Assembly (NCBI GenBank): GCA_015680685.1
Contig: MNCI01017913.1
Span: forward strand, 1,626,519-1,690,518
From: Gnetum montanum
Taxonomy: Eukaryota; Streptophyta; Gnetopsida; Gnetales; Gnetaceae
DNA: 64,000 nucleotides
Reading direction: 5' to 3'
The first letter of the stretch is position 1; each line of letters begins with the position of its first letter. The notes under the pieces were generated by a model. The model was not told the DNA's origin. It searched no databases and saw only the letters and a program-made list of their open reading frames with translations. Made by a program: the position numbers and the translations under genes. Shown here piece after piece: positions 1-10,554 of this stretch.

Positions 1-720
1 CACAAGCGCTTCTATGGCAAAATTTTAATAGAAATTTTCAATTGGGCAACAAGAACAATAAGAGCAATCTAAAAATCCCAAAATTACTTGCCAAGGATGA
101 TACTATCTAAACCACTAGGTAAACAATTTAAACAAAATAAAAAAAATAAGGATGACTCATAGGACTATGACAAAGAGGCTGAAATCTTTTCTTTAGCAAG
201 TCATCTTACAAGCAATCTTTTACAATGTCTTTTACAAATGCTCTTTCCAAGAGCCAAAGTGTGTCTCCAAGTGAGAGCTAGTAGTCTCCAAAGTGTGTTC
301 CAAAGTGAGACCCCCTTTTCTTCTAACCCTTGAAGCATTTTTATAGGTTTCACAAGGTAGTTAGATTCTAAAATATCTTAGCTAACTTCTCTCCCAAGTA
401 AGGAAGTTATTTACTTTCCCAACAAGTTAGGGGACATTACTTGCCCAACAAGTTAGGTAAGTTACAAAAATTTTGGGTGGTTATAACCACCATAGAGAAA
501 ACAAAGCTGTAGTTGACAAGTGGCTTTTTTAATTTCCAAGTTTCTTCATGGTAATGAAAATTAAAATTAGTTACAATATCATAGTTGTAACTATCATAGG
601 AAGTTACAACTTGCATAAGAATAAAAGGGATAATAGCCAAATGTCCTATTTTTTTTATATCAATCATTACACAAATATCCCATTAATTTATTTTCTTCGT
701 AAGTAACAATACCCCTATTT
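1..720 (-). repeat. Probable partial LTR of an unidentified retrotransposon
   Basis: This AT-rich non-coding stretch has a minus-strand TATA-like CCTATAAAAA (plus coordinates about 337-346). It is followed on that strand by short repeated GAGAC/CACTTTGG phrases, as found in the R-U5 part of many plant LTRs. The 14-mer CCCAACAAGTTAGG occurs twice (419-432 and 441-454). No second LTR copy is present, so the ends and the family cannot be fixed. The short minus-strand open frame at 437-667 has no recognisable protein features. Confidence 0.35.
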
Positions 721-759
721 TTTCTTAAGAATTATATATATATGAAATGGCATAGAAAA

Positions 760-1008
760 CATCTGGTGGTAGTGTTATCGGGATTGTTAAGGATGACAAT
801 GGCATAGTCACTGGAGGCGCAAGTGAAGGAGCCACAGTCGCTGGTATTCTGCTCAACATTGTAGATAATGGCAACCTTAGGGATTTCCCTGAGTGGGAGC
901 ATTTTCCTACCATGAGAGTGTCTTCATTCCATAGAATATGGACATGAACTAGCACCTGTACATGCCCTCGGCAGCCACGAAATTATCCTTATCTTGTCGT
1001 TGCATCTG
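760..1008 (-). pseudogene. RPL8: Fragment of cytosolic ribosomal protein uL2 (RPL8)
   Basis: The minus strand encodes pieces of eukaryotic 60S protein uL2, the rRNA-binding protein near the peptidyl-transferase centre. In order they are NFVAAEGMY, then in another frame TLMVGK, then LPLREIPK, and finally NVE...DCGSFTCASSDYAIVI followed by NNPDN and TTR. These follow the uL2 order FVAAEGMY, TLMVGN, LPLRSIPEG, NVE, ARASGDYAIVI, HNPDN. At least two frameshifts and several substitutions separate them. The match stops after TTR, before the conserved C-terminal histidine-rich loop, so only about 85 codons remain of about 260. Base composition is less AT-rich than the surroundings. The fragment is non-functional. 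It could be a processed pseudogene piece or a captured exon, and no poly(A) tract is visible to decide. Confidence 0.75.
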
Positions 1009-1399
1009 GTGGTGCTGAAGAGCTGATCTCTGGTAGTGAAGATCCAGTAGTACCAATTGAAAGGATCAGTGTGGAACTCCCTCTATTCATCAGGAAAAGT
1101 GTATGCCTTCATGAATCCATTTTCTTCGAGAAGGGAGCTGATCTAGAGGCAAACACTATTGAAGCGATAGGGTCTGCAGGTGCATCGATTCTCGAACCTT
1201 CGAAAAATCTAGAAACCATCATGAACTCGTAGGGGCCACCTGTTGAGCATGAGCTCTCCCTGCTTCATGAGTTTTAGCATGTGCTTGGTGCCCTTGGGGA
1301 ACCAAAAACTACATGAATGCGTGCGGGGTCACTCAGGCTGCATATAAAGCAATTTGGTTGCATGTGTTGGTGAATTTAGGGCCTAATGTCTGGTGTTCC
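1009..1399 (-). other. Possible continuation of the PPR E/E+ region, mostly unrecognised
   Basis: Between the uL2 and PPR fragments the minus strand carries a faint ARIHVVFGS...APST stretch near 1290-1330. It resembles the post-E-motif segment of PPR proteins (R-I-H-x-F-x-x-G-D-x-S-H-P). A few charged residues and then scrambled frames follow. The plus strand also has a fairly open frame at about 1000-1230 with no family I recognise. Composition is close to coding DNA. I treat it as degraded gene-derived sequence with no assignable function. Confidence 0.25.
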
Positions 1400-1705
1400 G
1401 AACATGCCAGTTGCAAAATTCCCAAATTCTACAGCAGCATAAATGTTGGACAGCAAAGTGTGACCACCAGAATCCCTAGGAACCATTTCCAGAAGCTAGT
1501 TTGTAGCAAGGGCACAAAGCTTTGGATTGCTATGCATTTTGCAGGCTCCCAGAAAAGCACTCCATGCCATTGTGAACTTGTAGTTATAATTATCATCAAC
1601 ATTTATAAACTCTTGATCTTTCTCAATAATTTCAACAAAACACATTCTACCACTTCCATCTTCAGTAGTCGCATTTGAAGAAGATTCACACTTTGCATTA
1701 TTGTT
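1400..1705 (-). pseudogene. PPR protein E-domain fragment joined to an unknown acidic segment
   Basis: On the minus strand from 1570 leftwards one frame reads AWSAFLGACKMHSN, then LATN, a TAG stop, then LLEMVPRDSGGHTLLSNIYA. This is the C-terminal E motif of plant PLS-class pentatricopeptide-repeat proteins, organellar RNA-binding proteins involved in editing and splicing (usual form: WxALLGACRIHGN ... LLELDPxNSGxYVLLSNIYA). Upstream in the same frame (1705-1571) are about 45 open codons of acidic sequence containing GRMCFVEIIEKDQEF and NVDDNYNYKF, which is not PPR-like. The in-frame join suggests two exons from different genes brought together, or an exon boundary. Only one stop interrupts about 100 codons, which is cleaner than the neighbouring retroelements. 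Confidence 0.65.
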
Positions 1706-2044
1706 CCCTTAATGAAATTATGTTTCCTTGCATTTTCAACTTTCTTGATACATAAAATTTTCGATGCTTGAATCTTGGAATGTGCATAATTTAGTCTTAT
1801 TGAAGTTGAACCAGTTTATGTAAATTCTTCAAATTTAGGTTTAATACTTTTTACATCTTTGGATAATTCATTTTCCACAACGTTAAGATAGATTTTCTAA
1901 AAATTCCATGGATTCAGATTTCTGAAAATTGAGGCAGGTGGATCATATTTGAAATCTTTTACTCTATTTGTTGGCTGTCACATGGATCCAATGTATTTAT
2001 TATTATTTTTTATTGAAATTCATGCACATGTTTTGTTTTATGGT
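1706..2044. other. AT-rich stretch without recognised features
   Basis: I see no protein family, RNA gene or repeat here. It separates two minus-strand gene fragments and may be intron or degraded spacer of a captured-gene cluster. Confidence 0.3.
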
Positions 2045-2245
2045 GGATGACTCCAAATAGCATTAACAAAGTATTCAGCACTAGATGAGCATGTATAGTT
2101 CCTTGTTTTAACAAACTGATAACCTAACATCTCACAGTTGTACTTTGAACCTTCTTTGCTTCAGCAAGCCATATGTAGAGTCTTCTTCATCATCTCTAAG
2201 AATATTAGCGCAGTAAAATTTCATATTTTCACCATCCATTTCTTG
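2045..2245 (-). pseudogene. Unidentified minus-strand coding fragment
   Basis: The minus strand from 2245 gives about 36 unbroken codons beginning EMDGENMKFYCANILRDDEE and ending KQRRFKVQL. A frame change follows, then another 30 unbroken codons including GYQFVKTRNYTCSSSAEYF. Amino-acid use (acidic, charged, few low-complexity runs) and the absence of stops suggest a former exon rather than chance. I do not recognise the family. It shares strand and neighbourhood with the PPR and uL2 fragments, so it may belong to the same captured-gene cluster. Confidence 0.35.
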
Positions 2246-2488
2246 AAAAATTTAATGTTAAACTTTTGGACATTATAGGTAGATTATATCTCTCTCTTAA
2301 ATCAACACACAACACACAACGGATGATAAATTGAATACCCTTTCAGAGCCTGCTCCATGAAATGGTAGAAGTGTACCAACACCAAGATGTTTCAATTTTT
2401 GAGAAGATAGTTCAACTATTCCATAAAATGGCTAAAATGTGCCAACAGTTTCATGTGCTAATCAATTTTTTATATGCTATGGTTGTAG

Positions 2489-4072
2489 ACAAGCATTAGG
2501 ACATGGCAACCCAAGATACCATGGAGGAGAAAGCATAGAGGTATGCAATTGCTACAATGAAAAAATAACAAATGCATTTAGGGGAGGCACTCTTATAGCA
2601 TCATGAGGATAAAGGGTTAGCCAATGTAGGTATAGATGATCTAGATGCCTTATTTGATGAGGTGGTATGAGGTGCATCACCCATCATCATCCTAAAGGAG
2701 AAGGAGGGCCCAAGTATGCACATGTATTAACATTTCTTAGTATATCCTATAGTTTTAGGTTTGGTTTTTTTTCTAACCATTTGATGATTATTATGCTTGT
2801 AGTAGTTCTTGAGCCACCAATGAACGCTCATGCCCCTACACTTTGCATAAAGCCATGGATGGAGGTTTTGGACAAGATGCAGTTCATGTGCAAGATGACC
2901 AAGGACATCGTTGACTAGTTGCAACAAGTTGCATCCAAGATAGGTAAGAACTTTATTTCCTATGCCTTAGTCATTTTGGTATGTTATAGGTTATGTTTAT
3001 GTTATGGCTATCTTAGGTTGTAAACTATGTTTAGGGTTGTATTTTATTATTATGCATTATCTTTAGTGCCATCTGTAGAGTCAGAACCTAGCCAAGACAT
3101 GGAGTTTGAATCCTTGCCAAAGCTTCCCTCTAATGTACAGAGTGTACCCCTAAATTTTTACAAAACTACTAATTTAGTAATTTCATGTGCAAAAACTTCA
3201 TGGGAGATGGAGAGGTTCAATGAATTCCTATGGAAGTTGGTTGTGGCATTGAGAAAGGAGACTTAGTGATAGGTTGCAACTATCAAAGAACTCCAGGAAT
3301 GTAAGGCCTTTATGGAGGCCCAAGTGGACAACCTAGAGAATATTTATCCAAAGAGATCACATGGACCCACTACTAGAATGTCATCTTTCATAGGAGATGG
3401 AAAAGTAGTGGATGTAGATGAATATCATCTTCCAAAAGGTCAAGGATTCGAAGGATTATAATACATGGATCCTAGAGTGGTGTAAGACACAAAAGGATCA
3501 TAAATGATAGTATAAGGCTAATCGGGGGGCCTACTTAAAGTGGCTCAAAGAGGAGTCAATTGAATGATGTAAGAGAGAGTTGTTTATCTAAGGGATTTAG
3601 GTGGAGTGTGCCTAACAACTCTTTGAGAACACTATCATGGTGGAAAAATCTCCTACTTCTTAGATCACCACTATTATAGGCAAGACATCTTCACTAGGGA
3701 ATCACCTACTTTGACTAAAGTGAATAGAACTAACATCCTCATAGGTGTTGATCTTGGGGATATTAACTAGGCCAACATGATGAAAGATGAAATTTTCAAT
3801 CATTTGGAGAATGGTCTTCAACATCTATCCTCAAAGGTTATGGAGTTAGATCCCCTAAAGGTTTGATGTATTTTATGATTTATTTTTATTTTTTGTGTTT
3901 TTAAATTTAGAATATTGGTTGTTGGTTACTAACTAGTTTTGTGTTGTTTCATTTTAGGCATCAAAAAACATTGGTGACCCCAGTAGTGAGGGTGGTGATG
4001 ACCCATCACTTCCTCTTCTAGATGCCCCTTATTATCCTCCATCTGCCTACCTCAGCTTGTTGGCTACATGAT
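2489..4072 (+). pseudogene. Antisense spliced gene, copy 1 (exons 5-8 only)
   Basis: This is the 3' half of a plus-strand multi-exon gene whose fuller copies are at 13310-25330 and 50810-55667. By alignment with those copies the exons are about 2489-2713, 2803-2943, 3067-3860 and 3958-4072. Intron edges match: CAA|GTATGC after exon 5, a GTAAGAAC donor after exon 6, and TTTAG, TTTTAG acceptors. Exon 6 reads KPWMEVLDKMQFMCKM. Exon 7 is rich in E, K and Q and is probably coiled coil (for example EMERFNEFLWKLVVALRKET). The last exon ends with an acidic DDPSLPLLDAP segment and a TGA. Exons 1-4 are missing and in-frame TAG/TGA stops are frequent. The gene converges on the minus-strand protease/gag of unit A, as in copy 2. 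Function is unknown. Confidence 0.6.
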
Positions 4073-4660
4073 TTCTGTTTTTATTGATGAATATTATTAG
4101 CCAAGACTATGTTATGGATGCTTATTATTATTATTTGGACATTTTACCATAGTGTGACTATGACTATGTATGTTATAAATGTTTTCAATTTAAATTTTTG
4201 GTTTTAGTTTTAGCTACATATTATTCTAGTGTTATAAATATTGTAAGTGGCTATGTTGATCTTGATTATAAATTTAAACAACTAAATGATGCAATTATAG
4301 GCTAAAACATAAATATGATAAAAGATATGTTTTCTAGTTCTAGGCCATAGTGGGCCATGTTATGTTGCTAGTTTTAGGCCACGACGGGCCATGTTACGTT
4401 TCTAGTTTTAAGCCATGGTGGGCCATCATTGAAAACAAACTTATATTTTTGATGATTTTATGTTTTAAATTTTTTATGCATTTTCTAATTTTAAATGAAA
4501 AAAATCTTAATAAAAATGAAAATAAAGTAAGTTTCTAGGGTACATGCATAAAAGAAAACATGTACAAAAAGACACAATAGGTTAACAAAGGAAACTCAAA
4601 ATAAAAGCCTATTAGTACATATAGTTACATGATTGTAAAGGCATGGGGTGGAAGGATTAG
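4073..4660. repeat. Spacer with a ~32-bp CTAGTTTTAGGCCAT minisatellite
   Basis: Between the converging gene and protease frames lies AT-rich DNA. Three imperfect tandem copies (about 4333-4430) share the core CTAGTTTTAGGCCAT and GGGCCATGTTA. The same core recurs at 10573, 25650-25750, 43470-43600, 47190 and 62780-62870, so it is a marker of this element family. I see no coding capacity. Confidence 0.6.
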
Positions 4661-5616
4661 GGTGTGCACATTACTTGTGAAAATTTTTTCCTAATCTTGG
4701 AAAGGCAAGGAAATGTGTAAGGCCTATTTTGCACATGTCTATATTCGCCATCTCCTTCACTAATGATGTTGAAAGGGAGTTCATCCCATAATGTGTCCTA
4801 TTGTTCATTATTATTACTTCTGGATTTCTTTTCTCTCTTGGGTTGTTGGACTTTGTGGCTGGGAGTATTCTCTTAAAACTTCACTTTAGATCCCTACTCT
4901 ATATCTACATTGTTAATAGCCAAGGGAACCATGTTATCATTGTGAATGATGATTTCACCTCCCTTGTAAGAAAGGTGAATCTCTTTGTGGATAGGTGAAG
5001 ACACAACTCATAATTGAGTCAACCAAGATATTCCTAGGATAAGGTTAAACCCTGGCATCTCATCCACCACCAAGAAATTGATGATTATTGGGAATTGCTC
5101 CCCTACCACAAAGTCCAAGGAGATAGATCCCTTAATAGCAATCCTTGATCCATTGAAGAACTTGAGAGCTGTGATTATTGTATGTTGTATTTTCTTAGTC
5201 AAGCCTTGGTGCTCAACAATAGTGCATGGGATAACATTAGTTGTAGCTCCATCATCTACATGTACCTGATGCATCTTAAATTGCCCCACTCAAATGGTTA
5301 TGAAAAGAGAAGCTCTAACAACTTTGCCATTTTAGGGTTTTTTTTGACCTTGCTATCACTAAACATCAATGATATTGACTTATTTTCCTTTGGTAAATTA
5401 GGAACCATTATTACATGAATGGATTCTTCATTAGTAGAAATGCCCTCACTAATAGGGATAAAAGTTAACATTTTGACTAGCACATCACGATTTGTGATGA
5501 AAGTCATGATTAAGTCATACAAGTGCAAGGTTTTATTTTCTTGTTTAAGGGGTTTTTTAACTTGCTCCATTAAATTGAAGAATATTTTATTATTAGCCAT
5601 GGGCTTGTCACCTTAA
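4660..5616 (-). pseudogene. Unit A retroviral-type aspartic protease region
   Basis: The minus strand encodes the protease that follows gag in Ty3/gypsy polyproteins and cleaves them during particle maturation. From 5600 leftwards a linker begins MANNKIFFNLMEQVKKPL. The catalytic motif VHVDDGATTNVIP lies near 5260 with the active-site Asp retained. The second conserved loop, FNLILGISWLTQL, lies near 5010-5050. A conserved tail (KEIHLSYKGG, then FLAFPRLGK near 4690) also occurs in unit B, so coding continued to about 4670. A candidate 5' splice site, CACAA|GTAATG, lies there. Left of it comes the spacer and the oppositely oriented gene, not RT. Stops and frameshifts make it non-functional. Confidence 0.75.
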
Positions 5617-8360
5617 TTATGCTTCACTTCCTCCATGCATCCGAAAATGTGTGCTTTATCCTTGGGTTGTTGTGGGCTTTCCTCTTTCTTGCACTCTTAG
5701 CTCTTGCATTTCCCCCATGGCTTACTTGTAGAACTACCTTGGATAATTGAAGCCATTGATACTATAGATATGAGAGTGGGATTTGGTGGGCTCACTTCCT
5801 TACATGAATTAGCTTGATGATCATTATTGTTGTTGGACTTCTACTTAGGATTCTTCCTTCTCTTGGTTGATGGTTTCTGGTTGTTATTAGTTGTATGGAA
5901 GGAAGAAGCTATGGGATTAACCATCATGATGTGTTGCTACTTAGTTGTTTAGGCTAGTTGGATTATGTTGGGCTAGGGAACCTTGATGACAAAAGGCTCT
6001 CTTGGAGGTGCTCATGATGGTGCTCTCATAACAAAAGGGGATCTTAAGCTGGTAGAAGTTGAAGATGTCCTTTGTGAAGGAGTATCGAGATCATGAATGA
6101 TTCCCTTGTTGATCTTCAATTGTAATTGATGTTAAATGCTGATATAAAATAGGGGTTTTTATTAGCATTTAATAGGTTTTTATACACATAAATTAGCTGA
6201 TTTTGTAGTCAGACTAGGTTGGAGGCATCTAGGACCAACTCTCCCATGTCTATCATTTTTTGTAGGTCATCCTTCAGCACAAGGTAGAAGTCTGTGTTGT
6301 GACTAGGAATTTTGGTGATAGTGGCAAAGGTAGTATAGCTTAAAGTACCTAGGTAGTTGAGGATCATCCTTTATAACTTTAGTGGGATCTTTGGCTATTT
6401 CACATAGCTACTCATGCTTCTTTTAGGTGGCTTCAGTCATTTATGTATATTGTATATGCCTACTCTTCAATAGTTAATCAAGTTGCAAAAAATGGGTTTA
6501 AAGGTAAACTAGTGTATTTTGTCCTATCCTTTTACTCAAAGTTTGGCTTAGGAGTAGTCAATGTAGTGGCCCTAGAGGTTGATGGTTGTTATCTTGGTTG
6601 TTATTAGGACATTTGGGTGGGTTGGCCTTTGGCCCTTGGTTAGTAGTTTTGGCCTCTTTGGTTATGCTTGCTATGACTACATTGTTTTGCTTACCTCTAT
6701 CTTTGTCCCTTTGTGTATGTTGGCTTTTGTATGCCATGTAAGCAAGATTGTGGCTAACTTTTGTAGTGTCCTCTATGTTTTTAATTTAGGAGAATAGTTG
6801 CCAAAGTGATCATAGGTCAAGATAGTATATCTTAGACTTGAAAAAATCATTAATCATCCCCTTGAATGTAGCCAAAAGGTGGGTTTCAACTATAGGCTCT
6901 GGTATCTTATTGAGTAGACTGTTCCATCATTGGATGAACTTTTGCACTAGCATGAGGGATCCCTACTTGACCTTCATTAGTTGGTTTAGTAGTGTTGGGC
7001 TTCAAGTTATATTAAAGTGGTTAACAAATTGCACTATCAAGTCTTCAAGAGAGGATATAGATCCTCTTGTTAGGGCATGATACTAGTCAAGCACTTTCCC
7101 TATCAAAGACATTGGAATGAACCTCATTATGGTGTGTGGTGGTGGTCTTAATAGCAAGAATTTAGAGCAAAAGGTAATGAGATGAGCATTAGGCTTACCT
7201 TCTCCAATATACTTGCTAAATTAAGGGATGTGAACACCAAGAGGCGATGTCAAGGATAGGATCACAAGATTGATGAGATCATTTTGGTAAAAGTTCATAA
7301 TCTTTATGCTTTGAGATGTGGAGACTTTAAGCCTTTTCAATTCCTTTTTTAGGTTTTGAATCATTTGAAAGGCTTGATCTAGGCCTTGTGACATCCCTGC
7401 TAGCTATAGTGTTTGCACAACTAGTTGTGGCATTTGTTGGAAGGACTGTGACCTCACTATCAGTTATTGCACAAAGGGGAGAGGTTGTTTTATAGATGTA
7501 GTTGATGAACTAAACAAGGAAAAAGATGTTTGTGCTAGTCTTTGAGGCACCAATAGAACAAAGGGGGTATGTGATCCTTGGATTTCTTAGGATCTGATGG
7601 TGAGCCCCATTGTTGATCAACAAGTTAGTGGTGGTAACAACCACTACTGATGGTTACATAGATCAAGGCTATTTTGTGAATGGTACAAAGAAATGAAATG
7701 TGATGGGCTACGAAATTGATTGTGTTTGGTGCACAATGATGATTGGTATGGGACTAATAATTTTTGGGTAGGAAGGGTTAGAGGATGGTGGCACTTGGTT
7801 GATGGAGGAAATAAAGGAGGTAGAGGAAGGCATTGTGGCCTTGGGGGATATTTTTTGGAACAACCCACCTAGGATATTTTTGGTCTTGGCTTCTGTCCCA
7901 CACTCATATTCCTCCTCCCCTTACTCCTCTGAGCTATTCTTTTCATCCTCTTCATCCATCTTAATCAACTAAGATCATCATGTAAGCATATGCATCATTG
8001 AGGGAAATTTGGTCATATAGGAAAGCGATGTATTCCTTCCTATCTCGATGTATGAGTTCAAATTTTCTTTTGGCTTTTGATTTTATCCATGGAATTATCA
8101 TGCTAGCCTATATTCTGATACAAATGTAATTGTAACAATCCTCATTTATGACAAAAAATTTAGGACTTCATCTACTAAGCCTCAAAGATTACCTACACTT
8201 AATGATAGCAAGGTCCTTGGGGTCGCATACCCTCATGGCTTGTTGGATAGACCCATTGTTAGTCAATTTAAAAGGCAACTTGGTCAACTATTGGAAAGAC
8301 ATGGTTGTGATGCTAAAAGAAATGCTTGGGAAGTGTTATAAAAGATGGGGAAAAAAGTAA
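5617..8360 (-). pseudogene. Unit A gag
   Basis: This is a degraded minus-strand Gag, the structural protein that packages retrotransposon RNA. From right to left: an N-terminal block near 7980-8110 (FELI...RKEYIAFLYDQISL) that matches unit B; a P/Q-rich middle; the retrotransposon gag core near 6830-7090 (SLLDLIVQFVNHFNI, then SLMLVQKFIQRWN); and near 6230-6300 a C/H box (CHYHQNS, SHNTDFYLVLKDDLQKMID). That box stands where plant gypsy Gags have YCxFHxxxGHxTxxC...I. The reading frame drifts often and TAG stops are common. Orientation and order (gag, then protease leftward) agree with the LTR and PBS to the right. Confidence 0.7.
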
Positions 8361-8986
8361 ATTCTAGCAAGTAAAATTTAAAAATGACTAAAAGAAGCAA
8401 AAATGGTTGAAAATAGGTTTGTAAGTGAGGGTTAAGGGAGGTACATCCCTTTGTCAGAAATGAAAATATGGGAAGAGATGGTGCTAAAACTCATCCATGC
8501 TAGATTCCTAGTTACTTCTACAACAAGTGCAATAGGGGGGAAGAAAGGGGATTAGATGGAAAGTTCTTACATCTTCCTAGCCAGTGTTGGTGGAGTGGGG
8601 TGCGGGTGGTTTAGAGCCATAGTGGAAATTTGGGTTTTCCACTAGAAAAAAATTTTAGTAGGCTATCAATTTTCTTATCTAGGAAGGAGGATGGAGTTTT
8701 GGCTATGGAAACCACTAATGCTGAAAAACTAGAAAAATTTTGGAAGCTAAGGGGGGATTGTATCAATGTTGGCCTTGGGCTTTAAAATTCATAGTAGGTG
8801 TTGCAAAAGTTTAAAACCTAAACACCTGCAGCTTCCACATTGAGGCTTCTACTATAAAGGTGTAAGTGGTAGCATTGATTGTTGAGATGATTTCAAAGGT
8901 TTTTTATTGCAAAAATAAAATATTTTCAAATGCCAAGCAGCGTTGGAAATGGAGAAAATAGATTTGAATGAAGAAATTGGTTAAAG
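8361..8986 (-). other. Unit A 5' leader between PBS and gag
   Basis: This stretch of about 0.6 kb is non-coding and lies between the gag N-terminus and the primer-binding region. It holds G-rich runs (about 8526-8560) but no frame I can assign. Confidence 0.4.
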
Positions 8987-9004
8987 GTCCTCCTTATAGT
9001 GCCA
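8987..9004 (-). promoter_or_regulatory. Candidate primer-binding site of unit A
   Basis: The minus strand reads TTGGCACTATAAGGAGG immediately beside the inferred LTR edge at 9011. It is shaped like the TGGCGC-type PBS of plant gypsy elements with C-to-T changes, and six or seven T residues separate it from the LTR. The tRNA cannot be named safely. Confidence 0.4.
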
Positions 9005-9010
9005 AAAAAA

Positions 9011-10480
9011 TATTGCAACCACAATATTTGATTGTTGGAAAATCAAAAGCCTTGATGTAGTAGCTTTAACATCAAATCCCTAGGGCCTCTGAAAAATTGA
9101 ATCCAAGATGCCCTATATGCTCTAGTAGATCACCCAAGGACTTAAAGGATGCAAAAAAAGTGATGAAACAATAAGAATACAAATAAAAAAATTGGACAAT
9201 AAATGTAGATTACACATAAGAAAAATCTTCAAACTCTATTAAAAATAAATAATGAGTTAAAGGGATGTATACAAATGTTTCCCATGGAAGAGCAAAGGGG
9301 GTTCACTTTGATGGGGACTCAAACTCTATTTAAATTGATATAATTGACTTTAAGGATTAGATTCTTAGCCACTCCCAAAGCTATCAAACCTTCTTTGTTA
9401 TTGCTCGATATTTGCAACATTGGCTATTGTTAGAGTATTCTATGTTGGAAGTTAGGAATCCCAAGAGTGTGGTGTGGATGCCCAAAGTTCATAAATCCCA
9501 AAGGGGGGAGGCTAACAGGGGTTGCTAGGCCATAAGGTTTCCATGTTGGTTGAAGAGATTGCAAGTGTATGAGATTGCAAGAGCTATTGAATGCTTGAAA
9601 ATGTCCAAGTATGGAAATTACCAAGAGTGTGGATGCTAAAAAGTGTGTAACCTCAAAATGGTGTTTAAGGCTAAGTTTTATAGGTTTTTGGTTGTGGATT
9701 GGTCTAGAAAATGGTTGTAATTTTGCTGATAGATTGGCTACATATTTCTACCATGTACAGGTGAGATGGGTGCCTAATTTGGGGGGTTAATATGTGAAAA
9801 AGGTTTCAAACCCCCATGGCTATTCTATTTACTATAAATAGTAATGGGGACACACCATCTATGCTGGAGGTGGATCTTCTATGCTAGACCTTCTACCATC
9901 CTCACTAGAGTGCATGGTCAATGTAGTGCATGTCACTTCTACGTTGGGAGCATGCAATGTGCAAGTTGGGGTTGAAGCTTCCACAGTGAGCATAGATGAT
10001 AATATACCCTTCCACACTGAGGTTTACCCTTTCACATTGGGAGTAGATAATCCACACCACTACATGATAGGTGTAGGTTAGATCTACTTCCTTGTAGATG
10101 TTTCCATCATAGAAAAGTGTATACCCTTCATAAAACCCATTAAATTGCCATTTTTGGCATCCCAAAAGGCATTTTTGACCCTCGCTAGCTTAAATATAGA
10201 TAGCACATGACTTTTTCCACTTGGGAAATGAGGCTTTGACCCATTTTGAGGCATTTTAAGCATCATAAGTATGAAATATGTGAGATTTCCCCTTATGGGA
10301 TATAATTTTCACATTTACAATGAAGTTTTACCTTGGGTTTCATGGGGTGGAGGCTACATGACGAAATATGGTTATAACATGTAAAGTTTGATAGTGTTGC
10401 AAAATCAAGGCTAAGTAGAAGATGAATTAGGTCAACTTATGATCTCTAAAAGTCATGCTCCATGCATTGCAACATTAAAA
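9011..10480 (-). repeat. LTR of unit A (5' LTR, possibly shared with unit B)
   Basis: The left edge (TATTGCAACC) aligns with the left edge of the LTR at 55668 (TGTAGCAACCC), with TG decayed to TA. Homology to the LTRs at 40945 and 55668 includes an early AGGGCCT block, an A-rich block near 9150-9260, and a block near 10140-10360 resembling 42250-42500. On the minus strand a TATA box (CCTATAAAA) lies at 9676-9684. The right end is not clear: by about 10540 the sequence already matches the spacer right of RT in unit C. The LTR therefore joins unit B with integrase, RNase H and RT missing. Confidence 0.55.
9676..9684 (-). promoter_or_regulatory. LTR TATA box (minus strand)
   Basis: CCTATAAAA on the minus strand, in the middle of the LTR, has the direction needed to transcribe the gag-protease frames to its left. 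The LTR at 55668 has ATATAAATA at the equivalent place. Confidence 0.45.
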
Positions 10481-10554
10481 CAAGTTGAAATACCATGAAA
10501 GAAGAGCAAATTAGTTAGGGTGGGATACATGTGATTATAGAAGATCAATAGTGA

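Noticed and set aside
1000-1240. Plus-strand open frame opposite the uL2/PPR interval
   Set aside because: It is fairly long without stops, but the minus strand carries recognisable proteins on both sides and the plus frame matches nothing I know.
760-2245. Helitron ends flanking the captured-gene cluster
   Set aside because: I looked for a 3' hairpin followed by CTRR and a 5' TC but found no convincing pair, so no Helitron is annotated.
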